NCBI GenBank assembly: GCA_013334395.1
Contig: JAAXXS010000009.1
Coordinates: 1-38,316, forward strand
Source of the DNA: Holophagaceae bacterium
GTDB taxonomy: Bacteria > Acidobacteriota > Holophagae > Holophagales > Holophagaceae
Direction of reading: 5' to 3'
DNA length: 38,316 nt
In this document: positions 1 to 11,780 of the stretch, piece after piece
How positions within the stretch are numbered: position 1 is the stretch's first letter
Layout of the letters: every line of letters starts with the position of its first letter
The notes under the pieces: generated by a model
What the model saw: only the letters and a program-made list of their open reading frames with translations
Databases searched by the model: none
Told to the model about the DNA's origin: nothing
Position numbers and translations under genes: made by a program

Positions 1-292
1 TGGCGCCGAGATCAAGAAAGAACTGCGCCTGGTCGGAGCTGCGAATGCCGCCCGCGACCTGAAGGCAGACCTTCCGGTCCCGCGTCCGGCAGCGCTTGAG
101 GACCTGGCCGATGATGTCGCGGTTGTTGCCCTTGCCCAGGGCCGCGTCCACATCCACCAGGGCCATGCGGGTGGCGCCCTCGTCGATGAGCCAGTCGGCC
201 AGCTCCTGCGGACCTTCCAGGCAGGACGATCCCGCCCTTGCGGTGGAGACCACACGGCCATTCTGGAGGTTCAAGGTAGGGTAGATCTTCAA
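1..292 (-). CDS. HisA/HisF-related (beta/alpha)8 barrel protein, partial (C-terminus beyond window)
   Basis: The first 97 codons are present; the rest lies beyond base 1. The translation begins MKIYPTLNLQNGRVVS and continues through LVDVDAALGKGNNRDII and LQVAGGIRSSDQA. These match the strand-1, strand-2 and strand-3 regions of HisA, the isomerase of histidine synthesis that acts on the ProFAR phosphoribosyl substrate. The start is a TTG (290-292) preceded by AAGGTGAG, a good ribosome binding site at normal spacing; no nearby ATG gives this N-terminus. In HisA the eighth residue is the catalytic Asp (as in PAIDL); here it is Asn (PTLNL), and the usual GGG of strand 3 is AGG. The barrel family is clear, but HisA activity is doubtful. 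It follows rnc on the same strand with a 40-base gap, so probably one transcript. Whether a normal hisA exists elsewhere cannot be seen. Confidence 0.75.
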   Translation of the reverse strand, partial: MKIYPTLNLQNGRVVSTARAGSSCLEGPQELADWLIDEGATRMALVDVDAALGKGNNRDIIGQVLKRCRTRDRKVCLQVAGGIRSSDQAQFFLDLGA

Positions 293-332
293 GCGCTCAC
301 CTTGGGCAAGAGGCCAATGGGAGTGTAACGCA

Positions 333-1042
<710 letters not shown>

Positions 1043-1043
<1 letters not shown>

Positions 1044-2695
1044 CAGTCCCCGAGGTCGGAAGGCAGCTTCCCGTTGAGCCGGGCCTGATTGAGCACGGAC
1101 CTGAAGCGGGCGTTGCGGGAGGCCATCTGGCCGAGGATCCCCTGGCGGCGGGCTTGGTGGAGGACCTGGTTGAACTCGGCCTGCCGGCCCTGGTCATAGA
1201 GGACCACCGCCAGCCAGGCGTGGGCGTTGATATTGGCGGGGTCCGCCTTCAGGGCCTGGCGAAATCCGTGGATGGCCTTCTCGGGCTGGCTGTCGGCCAG
1301 CTGGATGGCCTCGCTGAGCGAGACGTTGCCGAGGTTGAGGCGCTCGTGGACCTCAAGCTTGTTGAGCTTCTCGGACTGATAGAGCTCAGGCTGCTCGATG
1401 GCCTTGGTCCCTGGAGCGGGCTTCGCCTTGACCGCTGCGGGCTCAGGCCTGGGCTCGGGTTTGGGCTCTGTCTTGGGCGCCGCAGGGAGCTCCGTTTGGG
1501 CCGGGCTCGACGGCAGGGGGGCGGGCACCTGGGAGGACCCCGGGCTTCGGGGAGCCGCGGCGGGTCCCTGCTGCGGGGCGGGCGCGGAGGCCGGTGTTGG
1601 CTCAGGGCTGGCCGGGCCGTCGGGGAGCGGCGCTCGGCCCCGGAGGGTCCACCAGGAAGCGGCACCGACGCCGACAAGCAGCAGGGCCGCCAGACCCAGC
1701 CACAGACCCTTGCCTTTGGCACCAGCCGCGGGCCGCGGGGCAAAGGCGACAGGTGGTGCGGTGGGTGGCGCCACGGGCACCTGCTGGGTGGCCGCGGAAG
1801 CAGGCGGGAGCGCGGCCGGGAGGGTGGGGGCCGAGGCCTGCAGGCGGGCCGTCGCATCCTCGACCTGGCCCATCCAGGAGGGATCCTTGGCCGCGCGGAG
1901 GGCCTTGGCGAGGTCCTCTGCGGTCTGGAACCGCTCATCGGGGTTCTTGCACAGGGACCGGTCCAGCACGGACCGGATGGCAGGGCTGATGCCGTGCAGC
2001 TGCTCGAGGTCGATGGGGTCCGGCGGCTCGTTCACGATCTTGTAGAGCACGGTGGGGGTGGTGTCGCCCGAGAAGGGCTTCCGGCCGCTCAGGCCCTCGT
2101 AGAGCATCACGCCCACGGCGAAGAGGTCACTGCGGGGGTCGGGCTTGCCGGTGCGGATGTACTCCGGTGCCATGTAGCTCACGGTGCCCATGACCATGCC
2201 TGTGGCGGTCATGTCCGAGTTGCTGATCTTGGCGACGCCGAAGTCCATGACCTTGGCGTGGAGGCGCTTCCCGTCCCGCTGCACCCGCACGTTGGCGGGC
2301 TTGATGTCCCGGTGCACGATGTGCTGCCGGTGGGCGAAGCCAAGGCCGTCGCAGACCTGGGCCAGCACTTCGAGGGTCTCCGAGCGGGTGAGGGACTGCT
2401 CCTGGAGCAGGTCCTCGAGGTCGTGCCCCTTCACGAACTCCATCGCGATGTAGAGGACGCCCTGATCCTCGCCGAACTCATAGATGGTCACGAGGTTCGG
2501 GTGGTTCAGCACCCCCGCCGCCCGGGCCTCTCGGGCAAAGCGCTCCTTCGCATCGCCGCCCTGGGCCGCGGCGGGCAGGATGGTCTTGATGGCCACTTCG
2601 CGCCCGATGGAGGGGTCGATGCCGAGATAGACCTCGCCCATGGCGCCGTTGCCGAGCACCCGCCTGATCTCGAATTTTCCAAGCTTCTCGAACAT
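1043..2695 (-). CDS. Membrane-anchored Ser/Thr protein kinase (PknB type) with C-terminal TPR-like region
   Basis: Hanks-type Ser/Thr kinase of 550 residues. Visible in the kinase domain (about 8-270): glycine loop GNGAMGEVY (15-23), ATP-binding Lys37 in VAIK, catalytic HRDIKPAN (Asp130), DFG (151-153) and APE (176-178). A long Pro/Ala-rich linker surrounds one hydrophobic segment (GLWLGLAALLLVGVGAASWW), so the kinase is cytoplasmic and the C-terminus extracytoplasmic. The last 100 residues resemble a TPR pair (AIHGFRQALKADPANINAHAWLAVVLYDQG). The frame stays open 38 codons upstream, but I chose the ATG at 2693-2695: it has AGAGGG upstream, begins just before the kinase fold, and leaves room for a promoter before the divergent gene. 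Its substrate is unknown; the divergently transcribed DUF4388/TPR gene is a natural candidate partner. Confidence 0.93.
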
Positions 2696-2853
2696 CGGAG
2701 CCCTCTCTGGGCGGTGGCAAGGACAGGGAGACAGCATAGGTCCAGACTTGGCTGCGGCCAAGATGATTGGATTATCCCGGCAAGAGAATTGGCCACCCAG
2801 GGCTGGCATCCTGGCCCGGAACGTGCAAACTAGGTAGCACTCCCGGAGCCTCA
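2696..2853. promoter_or_regulatory. Divergent intergenic region, kinase / DUF4388 gene
   Basis: 158 bases separate the two divergent starts. On the minus strand a GATAAT hexamer (2771-2776 on the plus strand) is a good candidate -10 box for the kinase gene, but no convincing -35 lies at normal spacing. No clear promoter was found for the plus-strand gene. GGAG at 2845-2848 is its ribosome binding site. Confidence 0.3.
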
Positions 2854-4281
2854 GTGCCCGAAGTTCGTCTGCGTTATTTCTTGCCGGCCCTCATGGGATC
2901 CCTCTACCAGCAGAAAGCGGTGGGGGAGTTGGTGCTGGAGCAGAACGATGGAACCCGGCGGCTCCACTGGATGCACGGCGAGCTGCACCACCTGCGCAGC
3001 GATGCCGTGGGCGAGCAGTTCGGGAACTTCTTGATCCGCCGGGGTGTGCTGGACATGGCCTCCCTGAAGGAGCTGCTGGCTGACGGCGAGGGTTCCCGGG
3101 TGGGGGATCGCGTCGTGCAGTGGGGTCTGCTGACGGCCACGGAGCGGGACGAACAGCTCCACGAGCTGCTGGGCTCGGTGCTGCTGCATGCCATGGAGCA
3201 TCCCATCCTCCGACTGACGTGGCTGCCGGCCGCTCCGGGTGCCGGCAGCATCGGCGAACACCAGTTCCACCTGAGCCACCGCCGACTGGTTTGGGACACC
3301 TTCCAGAAAGCGCAGATCGACCGGGAGCTGATCGAGATGTTCCGCAGCGAGCCCGACTGGCGCTGGCAGGCCCGCCCCGATCTGCTGGAGTCGCTCAGCG
3401 ACCTGCCCCTCACGCCCAGTCTGGCCTACGCGCTGACCCTGCTGGGCACGGAACCCCTGGGCTGCAACACCATCGCCGCTCTGGCGGGCCTCTCCCTGGA
3501 GGACGCCGCCCGCCTGGTGGCCACCCTCTGGGCCCTGGGCGGGATCAGCCTGGTGAGTGGCGCCCTGCCCCTCGTCCCCAGGGAGACGCCACCGCCACCC
3601 GTAGTGATCGAGGCGCCGCCGGTGCTCATCCCTCAGCCCCCGCTTGTGCCCGAAGACGAGATCGAGCCGGAGCCTGAGTTCCTGATGGATCCCGAGCGGG
3701 ATCTTGAGCCGCTCCTCCTGGCCCAGGAAGACCTGATTCCACCGACGCCCGCGCGGCCCTTGCCGCCGCCCGTTGCGGAGGCGCTGCCTCCACCTCCCAC
3801 ACCGATGGTGCTGCCGCAGTTGGACGAGGAAGCCCTGGCTCCCCTGGAGCGCGCCCGTCGGTTGCTCGTCAAAGCCAAGTCCTACGTGATGCAGGACCGG
3901 ACCAGCGAGGCGATCCGCGCCCTGGAGCAAGCCATCAAATTGGACGGCGAGTCCCCGGCGGCCTTCGAGGCCTGGCTGCTGCTGGGGCGGCTGCGCATCA
4001 GCAACCCCGCCTGGTCCACCCGCGCCATCGAAGCCCTCCAGGTGGCCTCCCGCCTCAACCCCCGGTCCGCAGAACCCTGGGCCCTCATGGGCGACCTCTA
4101 TCACCGCAAGGGCTTCCGGGCCAACGCTCAGGGCTGCATCCGGCGGGCGCTGGAGCTGGATCCCTCGGTGGCGGTGCCCGAAGGCTGGTCCCGGCCGGAG
4201 CCGGTGGAGCCCACGGCCCGCGGAGGGCAGAGCGGCTTGATGGGCAAGCTCCGGGGCATGTTCGGTCGCGAAAAGGAATAG
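2854..4281 (+). CDS. DUF4388 (PATAN-like) domain protein with C-terminal TPR repeats
   Basis: 475 residues, no signal peptide, probably cytoplasmic. Three parts are visible. An N-terminal DUF4388-like region (GSLYQQKAVGELVLEQNDG ... GEQFGNFLIRRG, about 15-65) and a following helical region resemble proteins found in delta-proteobacterial and acidobacterial signalling systems. An acidic, Pro-rich linker follows (about 250-340), then TPR-like repeats (ALEQAIKLDGESPAAFEAWLLLG, ALQVASRLNPRSAEPWALMG, IRRALELDPSVAVPEG). The frame is open from 2767, but I chose GTG at 2854, which has GGAG five bases upstream and avoids running into the kinase promoter. Gene context (divergent Ser/Thr kinase) suggests a signalling adaptor or kinase target; this is inference. 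Confidence 0.75.
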   Translation: MPEVRLRYFLPALMGSLYQQKAVGELVLEQNDGTRRLHWMHGELHHLRSDAVGEQFGNFLIRRGVLDMASLKELLADGEGSRVGDRVVQWGLLTATERDEQLHELLGSVLLHAMEHPILRLTWLPAAPGAGSIGEHQFHLSHRRLVWDTFQKAQIDRELIEMFRSEPDWRWQARPDLLESLSDLPLTPSLAYALTLLGTEPLGCNTIAALAGLSLEDAARLVATLWALGGISLVSGALPLVPRETPPPPVVIEAPPVLIPQPPLVPEDEIEPEPEFLMDPERDLEPLLLAQEDLIPPTPARPLPPPVAEALPPPPTPMVLPQLDEEALAPLERARRLLVKAKSYVMQDRTSEAIRALEQAIKLDGESPAAFEAWLLLGRLRISNPAWSTRAIEALQVASRLNPRSAEPWALMGDLYHRKGFRANAQGCIRRALELDPSVAVPEGWSRPEPVEPTARGGQSGLMGKLRGMFGREKE

Positions 4282-4350
4282 CCCGACCGTCTGCGGGCAT
4301 GAGGCTGATCGCACTGACTCAACGGTTGCGCTGAGGCCGCCGGGCGCCGT

Positions 4351-4977
<627 letters not shown>

Positions 4978-5205
4978 GGGATACCTCGGCATCGGATTCA
5001 TCAAGTGTCGCGCAGTGCGGGGTCGTGAGCAGCGGAAAAGAATGAGCACTCGGCGAGACGGTAGCGTCAAAAAAAATGAAGATTTTTTGTTTTTTGCTGT
5101 TGACCTCATCCAGATCGCTGGTTTCATGTTGAATCAGAGGGAAATTGGCCAACCATCTTCCGCATAGGGCCAGCAGTGAGGTATCTGAGATTTGGAGCGT
5201 GGTAA
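4978..5205. promoter_or_regulatory. AT-rich divergent intergenic region between upp and the TrpC-like gene
   Basis: The 228-base gap contains a strikingly AT-rich block (about 5067-5100) with an A8 run and two T6 runs in otherwise very GC-rich DNA, which could act as an UP element or intrinsically bent DNA. Reading minus, TTGACG (5065-5070) is a candidate -35 for upp, with only a weak -10 (CTCATT, spacing 18). Reading plus, TTGACC (5100-5105) is a candidate -35 for the TrpC-like gene, again with a poor -10. No riboswitch-like structure was recognised. Confidence 0.35.
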
Positions 5206-7999
<2,794 letters not shown>

Positions 8000-8012
8000 G
8001 AGTATTCCCGGC

Positions 8013-8315
8013 ATGAACGCCAACTGGCTCCTGAAGTCCTCCACCCTGTGGGGCGTCCTCGGAGTCTCGGGGTTCCTGTCGCTCATGGCCATGCTCTTCT
8101 CGCAGGGCGGCATCCCCGAGCTGAACCGGCGCGAGGCGGAGCTGGCCGCGGCCCGGGCCCGCCTGGTGGAGCTCAACCATCGCAACCGCGAGCTGCTGGA
8201 CGAGGTCAAGCGGCTCGCGGCGAAGGACCCTGAGCTGATGGAGGCGCTGGCCCGCCGACAGGGCTATGCCCGCAGGGGAGAGACCGTCTATACCTTCCGG
8301 AATCGCGAGCGCTAG
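8013..8315 (+). CDS. ftsB: FtsB/DivIC-family septum formation initiator
   Basis: Small bitopic membrane protein of 100 residues. A short cytoplasmic start and one membrane segment (about 8-30, LWGVLGVSGFLSLMAMLF) are followed by a periplasmic coiled coil (ELNRREAELAAARARLVELNHRNRELLDEVKRL) and a short C-terminal domain ending YTFRNRER. FtsB links FtsL and FtsQ in the divisome. I chose the ATG at 8013, with AGGAG (7998-8002) upstream, over an in-frame start within eno. Position directly after eno supports the call; membership is by architecture, since the family is weakly conserved. Confidence 0.85.
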   Translation: MNANWLLKSSTLWGVLGVSGFLSLMAMLFSQGGIPELNRREAELAAARARLVELNHRNRELLDEVKRLAAKDPELMEALARRQGYARRGETVYTFRNRER

Positions 8316-8316
8316 C

Positions 8317-9120
8317 TTGGATCTCAGGCTCGCGGCCGCCTCGGGGAATCGGTTCGGATACCTCTGGGCAGACGAGGCTAAAGGTTGTCTTGGTGAAACC
8401 TATGCTCGTGTTCTCTGCCCAATGGGGGCTGGATTCGGTTTAGATGGCCTTTTTTTGATGCAAACACCCGGAACAGGGCCCTGGACCCTCGACCACTGGG
8501 ATGCTGATGGGTCCAAGTCCTTTTGTTCCAATGGAAGCAGGGCTGCAATATGCCTTCCGGGGGCTCCCGAAGGCCTGCTGATCAAGGCTGTCTCCAACGG
8601 CGAGCAGATTCTGCTTCGTCGCGTCGGTGACGAGGTCGGCATCCGCATGCCCGAGGGTGCAGGCTTCGGATTGCGCGACGTGCCGATGCCGATGACGCAG
8701 CCCGCGGGCTTCGGCTGGGTCGGCAATCCGCAGCTGGTGGTGCGGGTCCCGGCGGTGGCCGCGCTGGACCTCACCGCGTTCGCGCTGCCCCTGCGCCATC
8801 ACGCCGCACTCCCCGGCGGCACCAACGTGAACGTCATCGAGGTGCTCGCGCCCGGCGAGGCGCGGGTCCGCTCCTGGGAGCGCGGCGTAGAAGGCGAGAC
8901 CCTGTGCTGCGGCACCGGGTGCGCGGTCGCCGCGGCATGGCTGGCGCACACCGAAGGCACCTCCACCTGGCGTCTCCACACGGCCGGCGGCGAGGTGGTG
9001 ACGGTCACGCTGGAGCTGGACGCCCGGGGCGCCTGGAGAGAGTTGTGGCTCACCGGCCCCGTCCGGGACCTCGGCAATGTCCACCTGGAGCCCCCGCAGT
9101 TGCTGCGCTTGCGTGCCTGA
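8317..9120 (+). CDS. dapF: Diaminopimelate epimerase (divergent)
   Basis: Cofactor-independent epimerase converting LL- to meso-diaminopimelate for lysine and peptidoglycan. Starting at TTG 8317, one base after the ftsB stop, gives 267 residues and the normal short lead-in MDLRLAAASGNRF; an in-frame ATG at 8266 would add 17 residues overlapping ftsB. The two catalytic cysteines are present: Cys70 in CSNGSR (usually CGNGxR) and Cys198 in CCGTGCA. Glu188 (WERGVEGET) and TNVNVIEV are also normal. Departures: GNDF is GNRF, GADG is GLDG, and the active-site His of GNPH is Gln139 (GNPQ). Both thiols being intact suggests a working but altered enzyme. The start codon choice is moderately sure. Confidence 0.82.
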   Translation: MDLRLAAASGNRFGYLWADEAKGCLGETYARVLCPMGAGFGLDGLFLMQTPGTGPWTLDHWDADGSKSFCSNGSRAAICLPGAPEGLLIKAVSNGEQILLRRVGDEVGIRMPEGAGFGLRDVPMPMTQPAGFGWVGNPQLVVRVPAVAALDLTAFALPLRHHAALPGGTNVNVIEVLAPGEARVRSWERGVEGETLCCGTGCAVAAAWLAHTEGTSTWRLHTAGGEVVTVTLELDARGAWRELWLTGPVRDLGNVHLEPPQLLRLRA

Positions 9121-9190
9121 TAGGGTGCCCTCTTCGCCGTGGAACCCGACCTGCTAGACTGGTATGTTCCACACCCGAAGGGATTCCGAG

Positions 9191-9235
9191 ATGCTTGGTT
9201 CGACGAGCGCCTGCGCGATGTTGAGGGCGGCCTGA
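9191..9235 (+). CDS. Possible 14-codon leader ORF overlapping the parA start
   Basis: ATG at 9191 has AAGGGA eight bases upstream and opens a 14-codon frame (MLGSTSACAMLRAA) whose TGA shares one base with the parA ATG (TGATG). An in-frame ATG at 9164 would extend it to 23 codons. Arrangement is like other coupled pairs here, but short ORFs of this kind arise by chance. The competing reading is that parA itself extends upstream in its own open frame. Confidence 0.25.
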   Translation: MLGSTSACAMLRAA

Positions 9236-10014
9236 TGCGCGCCCGGGTGGTGGCTCTGGCGAATCAGAAGGGTGGCGTGGGCAAGACCACGACGGCCATC
9301 AACCTGGCCGCCTCCCTCGCCATGATGGAGAAGATGGTCCTGCTGGTGGACTTCGATCCCCAGGGCCACAGCACCACGGGCCTGGGCTTCGCGAAGCCCG
9401 ACCACCGCGCCGGCTCCTACGCCCTCATGAAGGGCGCGCCGGCCGAGGCGCTGCTCCTCAGCACGGAAGTGCCGATGCTGCAGGTGCTCCCGGCGGGCAA
9501 GGATCTCGCGCAACTGGAGTTCGAGCTCTTCGAGATGCCCCAGCTCCAGGTGCTCAGGCAAGCCCTCGCGCCACTCATCCACCGCTTCGACTACATCCTC
9601 ATTGATCCGCCCCCCAGCCTTGGCATGATCACCCTCAACGCCCTCACGGCCTCGGACGAGGTCATCGTGCCCATGCCCTGCGAGTTCTTCGCCCTGGATG
9701 GCCTGGCGGAGCTGACCGAGACCCTGCGCCGCATCCAGGCCGGTCCGAACCCACGGCTCAAGCTGGGCGGCATCCTGCTCACCATGGCAGAGGAGCGCAC
9801 CAACCTCGGCGCCGCGGTGGCCAGAGAGGTGCGCCACGCCTTCCCGGGCAAGGTCTTCGAGACGATGATCCCCCGGAACATCCGTCTCGCCGAAGCGCCC
9901 AGCCACGGCAAGCCGGTGGCCTTCTACGATCTGCGCTCGAAGGGCGCACAGGCCTACCTCAGCCTCGCGAGAGAGTGGGTAGGCCAGGAGACACTGGCCA
10001 GGAGGGAAGCTTGA
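9235..10014 (+). CDS. parA: Chromosome partitioning ATPase ParA (Soj family)
   Basis: 259-residue DNA-binding ATPase that forms the gradient moving ParB-bound origins. Deviant Walker A KGGVGKTTT has signature Lys12 and Lys17; the next motif is VDFDPQGHSTTG and Walker B is ILIDPPPSLGMITLNAL. The C-terminal ETMIPRNIRLAEAPSHGKPV is typical of chromosomal Soj/ParA. The frame is open 32 codons upstream, but the ATG at 9235 gives the standard N-terminus (MRARVVALANQKGG) and has GAGGG before it. parB follows with a one-base TGATG overlap. A weak TAGACT (9155-9160) is the only promoter-like element. Confidence 0.95.
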   Translation: MRARVVALANQKGGVGKTTTAINLAASLAMMEKMVLLVDFDPQGHSTTGLGFAKPDHRAGSYALMKGAPAEALLLSTEVPMLQVLPAGKDLAQLEFELFEMPQLQVLRQALAPLIHRFDYILIDPPPSLGMITLNALTASDEVIVPMPCEFFALDGLAELTETLRRIQAGPNPRLKLGGILLTMAEERTNLGAAVAREVRHAFPGKVFETMIPRNIRLAEAPSHGKPVAFYDLRSKGAQAYLSLAREWVGQETLARREA

Positions 10015-10880
10015 TGATCCCGTTGAAGCGTCCGGCCCTGGGCCGGGGACTGACCTCGCTCATGAGCCAGATGGCGCCCGAGGACTCCCCCCAGCGGGAG
10101 CTGCCGCTGGGCAGCCTGCTGCCCAACCGGGCCCAGCCCCGCACCAACTTCGACGAGACCGCCCTGGACGAGCTGGCGGAGAGCCTCAAGCAGCACGGCA
10201 TGGTGCAGCCCATCGTGGTCCGCAAGGTCGGCGAGCAGTTCGAGATCATCGCCGGCGAGCGCCGCTGGCGGGCGGCCCGCAAGGCCGGCCTCGCCATGGT
10301 CCCCGTGGTGATCAAGGACGTCCCGGATGACCGGCTGCTGGAGATCGCCCTGGTGGAGAACATCCAGCGCCAGGAGCTGAACCCCATCGAAGAGGCCACG
10401 GCCTACTGGCAGCTGGGCGAGCACCTCCGCCTCACCCAGGAGCAGGTGGCGGACCGGGTCGGCAAGTCCCGCCCCCAGGTGGCCAATACCCTCCGGCTCC
10501 TGCGGCTTCCCGCCGAGCTGAAGCTGGATGTGGCCAAGGGCCGACTCAGCACCGGCCACGCCAAGGTGCTGCTGGGCGTCGCGGACCTGCGGCTCCAGGA
10601 GCAGCTGGCCCATGAAGTGGTGGCGCAGCAGCTGAGCGTGCGGGCGCTCGAGGCCCGCATCCAGCACCTCCAGAAGCTGGCCCGGCCCAAGACTCGGAAG
10701 CGGCATCCCCAGGACATCTTCATCAAGGCCGCCGCCGAGGAGCTCACCCAGTCCTGGGGCACCCACATCGAGATCAAGTCCAAGGGCAAGGCCGGTACGC
10801 TGGTGATGCACTTCGGCAGCGAGGCCGAGCTGGACCGTCTCTTCGAGGCGCTCAAGTCCGGTCCGGCCAAGCGCCGCTAG
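10014..10880 (+). CDS. parB: Chromosome partitioning protein ParB (Spo0J family)
   Basis: 288-residue CTP-dependent clamp that loads at parS near the origin. The N-terminal LGRGL (9-13) is the usual ParA-stimulating region. The CTPase/ParB-N domain carries GERRWRA (81-87) and ENIQRQELNPIEEA (115-128). A helix-turn-helix (LTQEQVADRVGKSRPQVANTL, split about 138-158) and a C-terminal dimerisation region follow. GGAGGG lies before the start, which overlaps parA. No complete parS was found nearby, only half-site-like fragments. A chromosomal parAB here does not by itself place the window near the origin. Confidence 0.96.
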   Translation: MIPLKRPALGRGLTSLMSQMAPEDSPQRELPLGSLLPNRAQPRTNFDETALDELAESLKQHGMVQPIVVRKVGEQFEIIAGERRWRAARKAGLAMVPVVIKDVPDDRLLEIALVENIQRQELNPIEEATAYWQLGEHLRLTQEQVADRVGKSRPQVANTLRLLRLPAELKLDVAKGRLSTGHAKVLLGVADLRLQEQLAHEVVAQQLSVRALEARIQHLQKLARPKTRKRHPQDIFIKAAAEELTQSWGTHIEIKSKGKAGTLVMHFGSEAELDRLFEALKSGPAKRR

Positions 10881-10912
10881 GACCCATTCCACGTCACCGG
10901 TAGGAGCCCGCC

Positions 10913-11767
10913 ATGTCGTCCTGGTTCGTCAAGAAGCGCCTGCAGAAGACCGCCGTCGAGGAAAAGACTGTCCGCGTGCCCGAGGGCCTGTGGATCAAGT
11001 GTGAGGCCTGCAAGGAGCTCATCTACCGCAAGGAGCTGGTCAACACCCACAACGTCTGCCCCAAGTGCGGCTACCACTTCCGCATCGGTGTGGAGGAGCG
11101 CCTCGAGAACCTCATGGACGCCGGCTGGACCGAGCTGTTCGGGGAGCTGCGCAGCGCCGATCCCCTTGGCTTCGTGGCCATCAAGAGCTACAAGGACCAG
11201 CTGAAGAAGCTGGAACAGGACGGCCAGACGGAGGATGCGGCGATCGTCGTGGAGGGCACCCTCTCGGGCCACCCCGTGGTGACCGCCATCATGAACTTCG
11301 ACTTCCTGGCGGCCAGCATGGGGAGCGTCGTGGGCGAGAAGCTGCGCCTGGGCGCCGAGCGGGCCATCGAGAAGCAGTGTGCCTACCTCATTGTCAGCTG
11401 CAGCGGCGGCGCCCGCATGCAGGAGGGTACCCTCTCCCTCATGCAGATGGCCAAGGTGAGCGCGGCCCTGGCCAAGGTCGAGCGGGCGGGCCTGCCCTAC
11501 CTCAGCATCCTGACCGATCCCACCACCGGGGGCGTCAGCGCCAGCTACGCCATGCTGGGCGACCTGAACATCGCCGAGCCCAAGGCCCTCATCGGGTTCG
11601 CTGGTCCCCGCGTCATCGAGCAGACCATCAAGCAGAGCCTCCCCGAAGGCTTCCAGCGGTCCGAGTTCCTGCAGGCGCACGGCATGGTGGACAAGGTCGT
11701 GAACCGGGACCACCTGAAGGACTTCATCGCCGCCTGTCTGGCGTGGATGATGCCGTCGACCACCTGA
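10913..11767 (+). CDS. accD: Acetyl-CoA carboxylase carboxyltransferase subunit beta
   Basis: 284-residue subunit that, with AccA, transfers the carboxyl group from biotin to acetyl-CoA to make malonyl-CoA, the first step of fatty acid synthesis. An N-terminal zinc ribbon with Cys30, Cys33, Cys49 and Cys52 is followed by the crotonase-fold domain (GHPVVTAIMNFDFLAASMGSVVGEK split, SCSGGARMQEGTLSLMQMAK split, DPTTGGVSASYAMLGD, IGFAGPRVIEQTI). TAGGAG stands before the ATG. folC begins 13 bases after the stop; accD-folC is a widespread gene order. Confidence 0.97.
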   Translation: MSSWFVKKRLQKTAVEEKTVRVPEGLWIKCEACKELIYRKELVNTHNVCPKCGYHFRIGVEERLENLMDAGWTELFGELRSADPLGFVAIKSYKDQLKKLEQDGQTEDAAIVVEGTLSGHPVVTAIMNFDFLAASMGSVVGEKLRLGAERAIEKQCAYLIVSCSGGARMQEGTLSLMQMAKVSAALAKVERAGLPYLSILTDPTTGGVSASYAMLGDLNIAEPKALIGFAGPRVIEQTIKQSLPEGFQRSEFLQAHGMVDKVVNRDHLKDFIAACLAWMMPSTT

Positions 11768-11780
11768 ACAGCGGCTCCCG

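Noticed and set aside
1154..2833. 559-codon plus-strand frame opposite the Ser/Thr kinase
   Set aside because: Antisense shadow; the kinase motifs on the minus strand are unambiguous.
9164..9171. TGTTCCAC, like the left half of parS (TGTTTCAC)
   Set aside because: The right half is absent (8 of 16 positions match overall), so it is not a usable palindromic parS.
10887..10894. TTCCACGT just after parB, like a parS half-site
   Set aside because: The inverted second half is missing; the match is at chance level for such a search.
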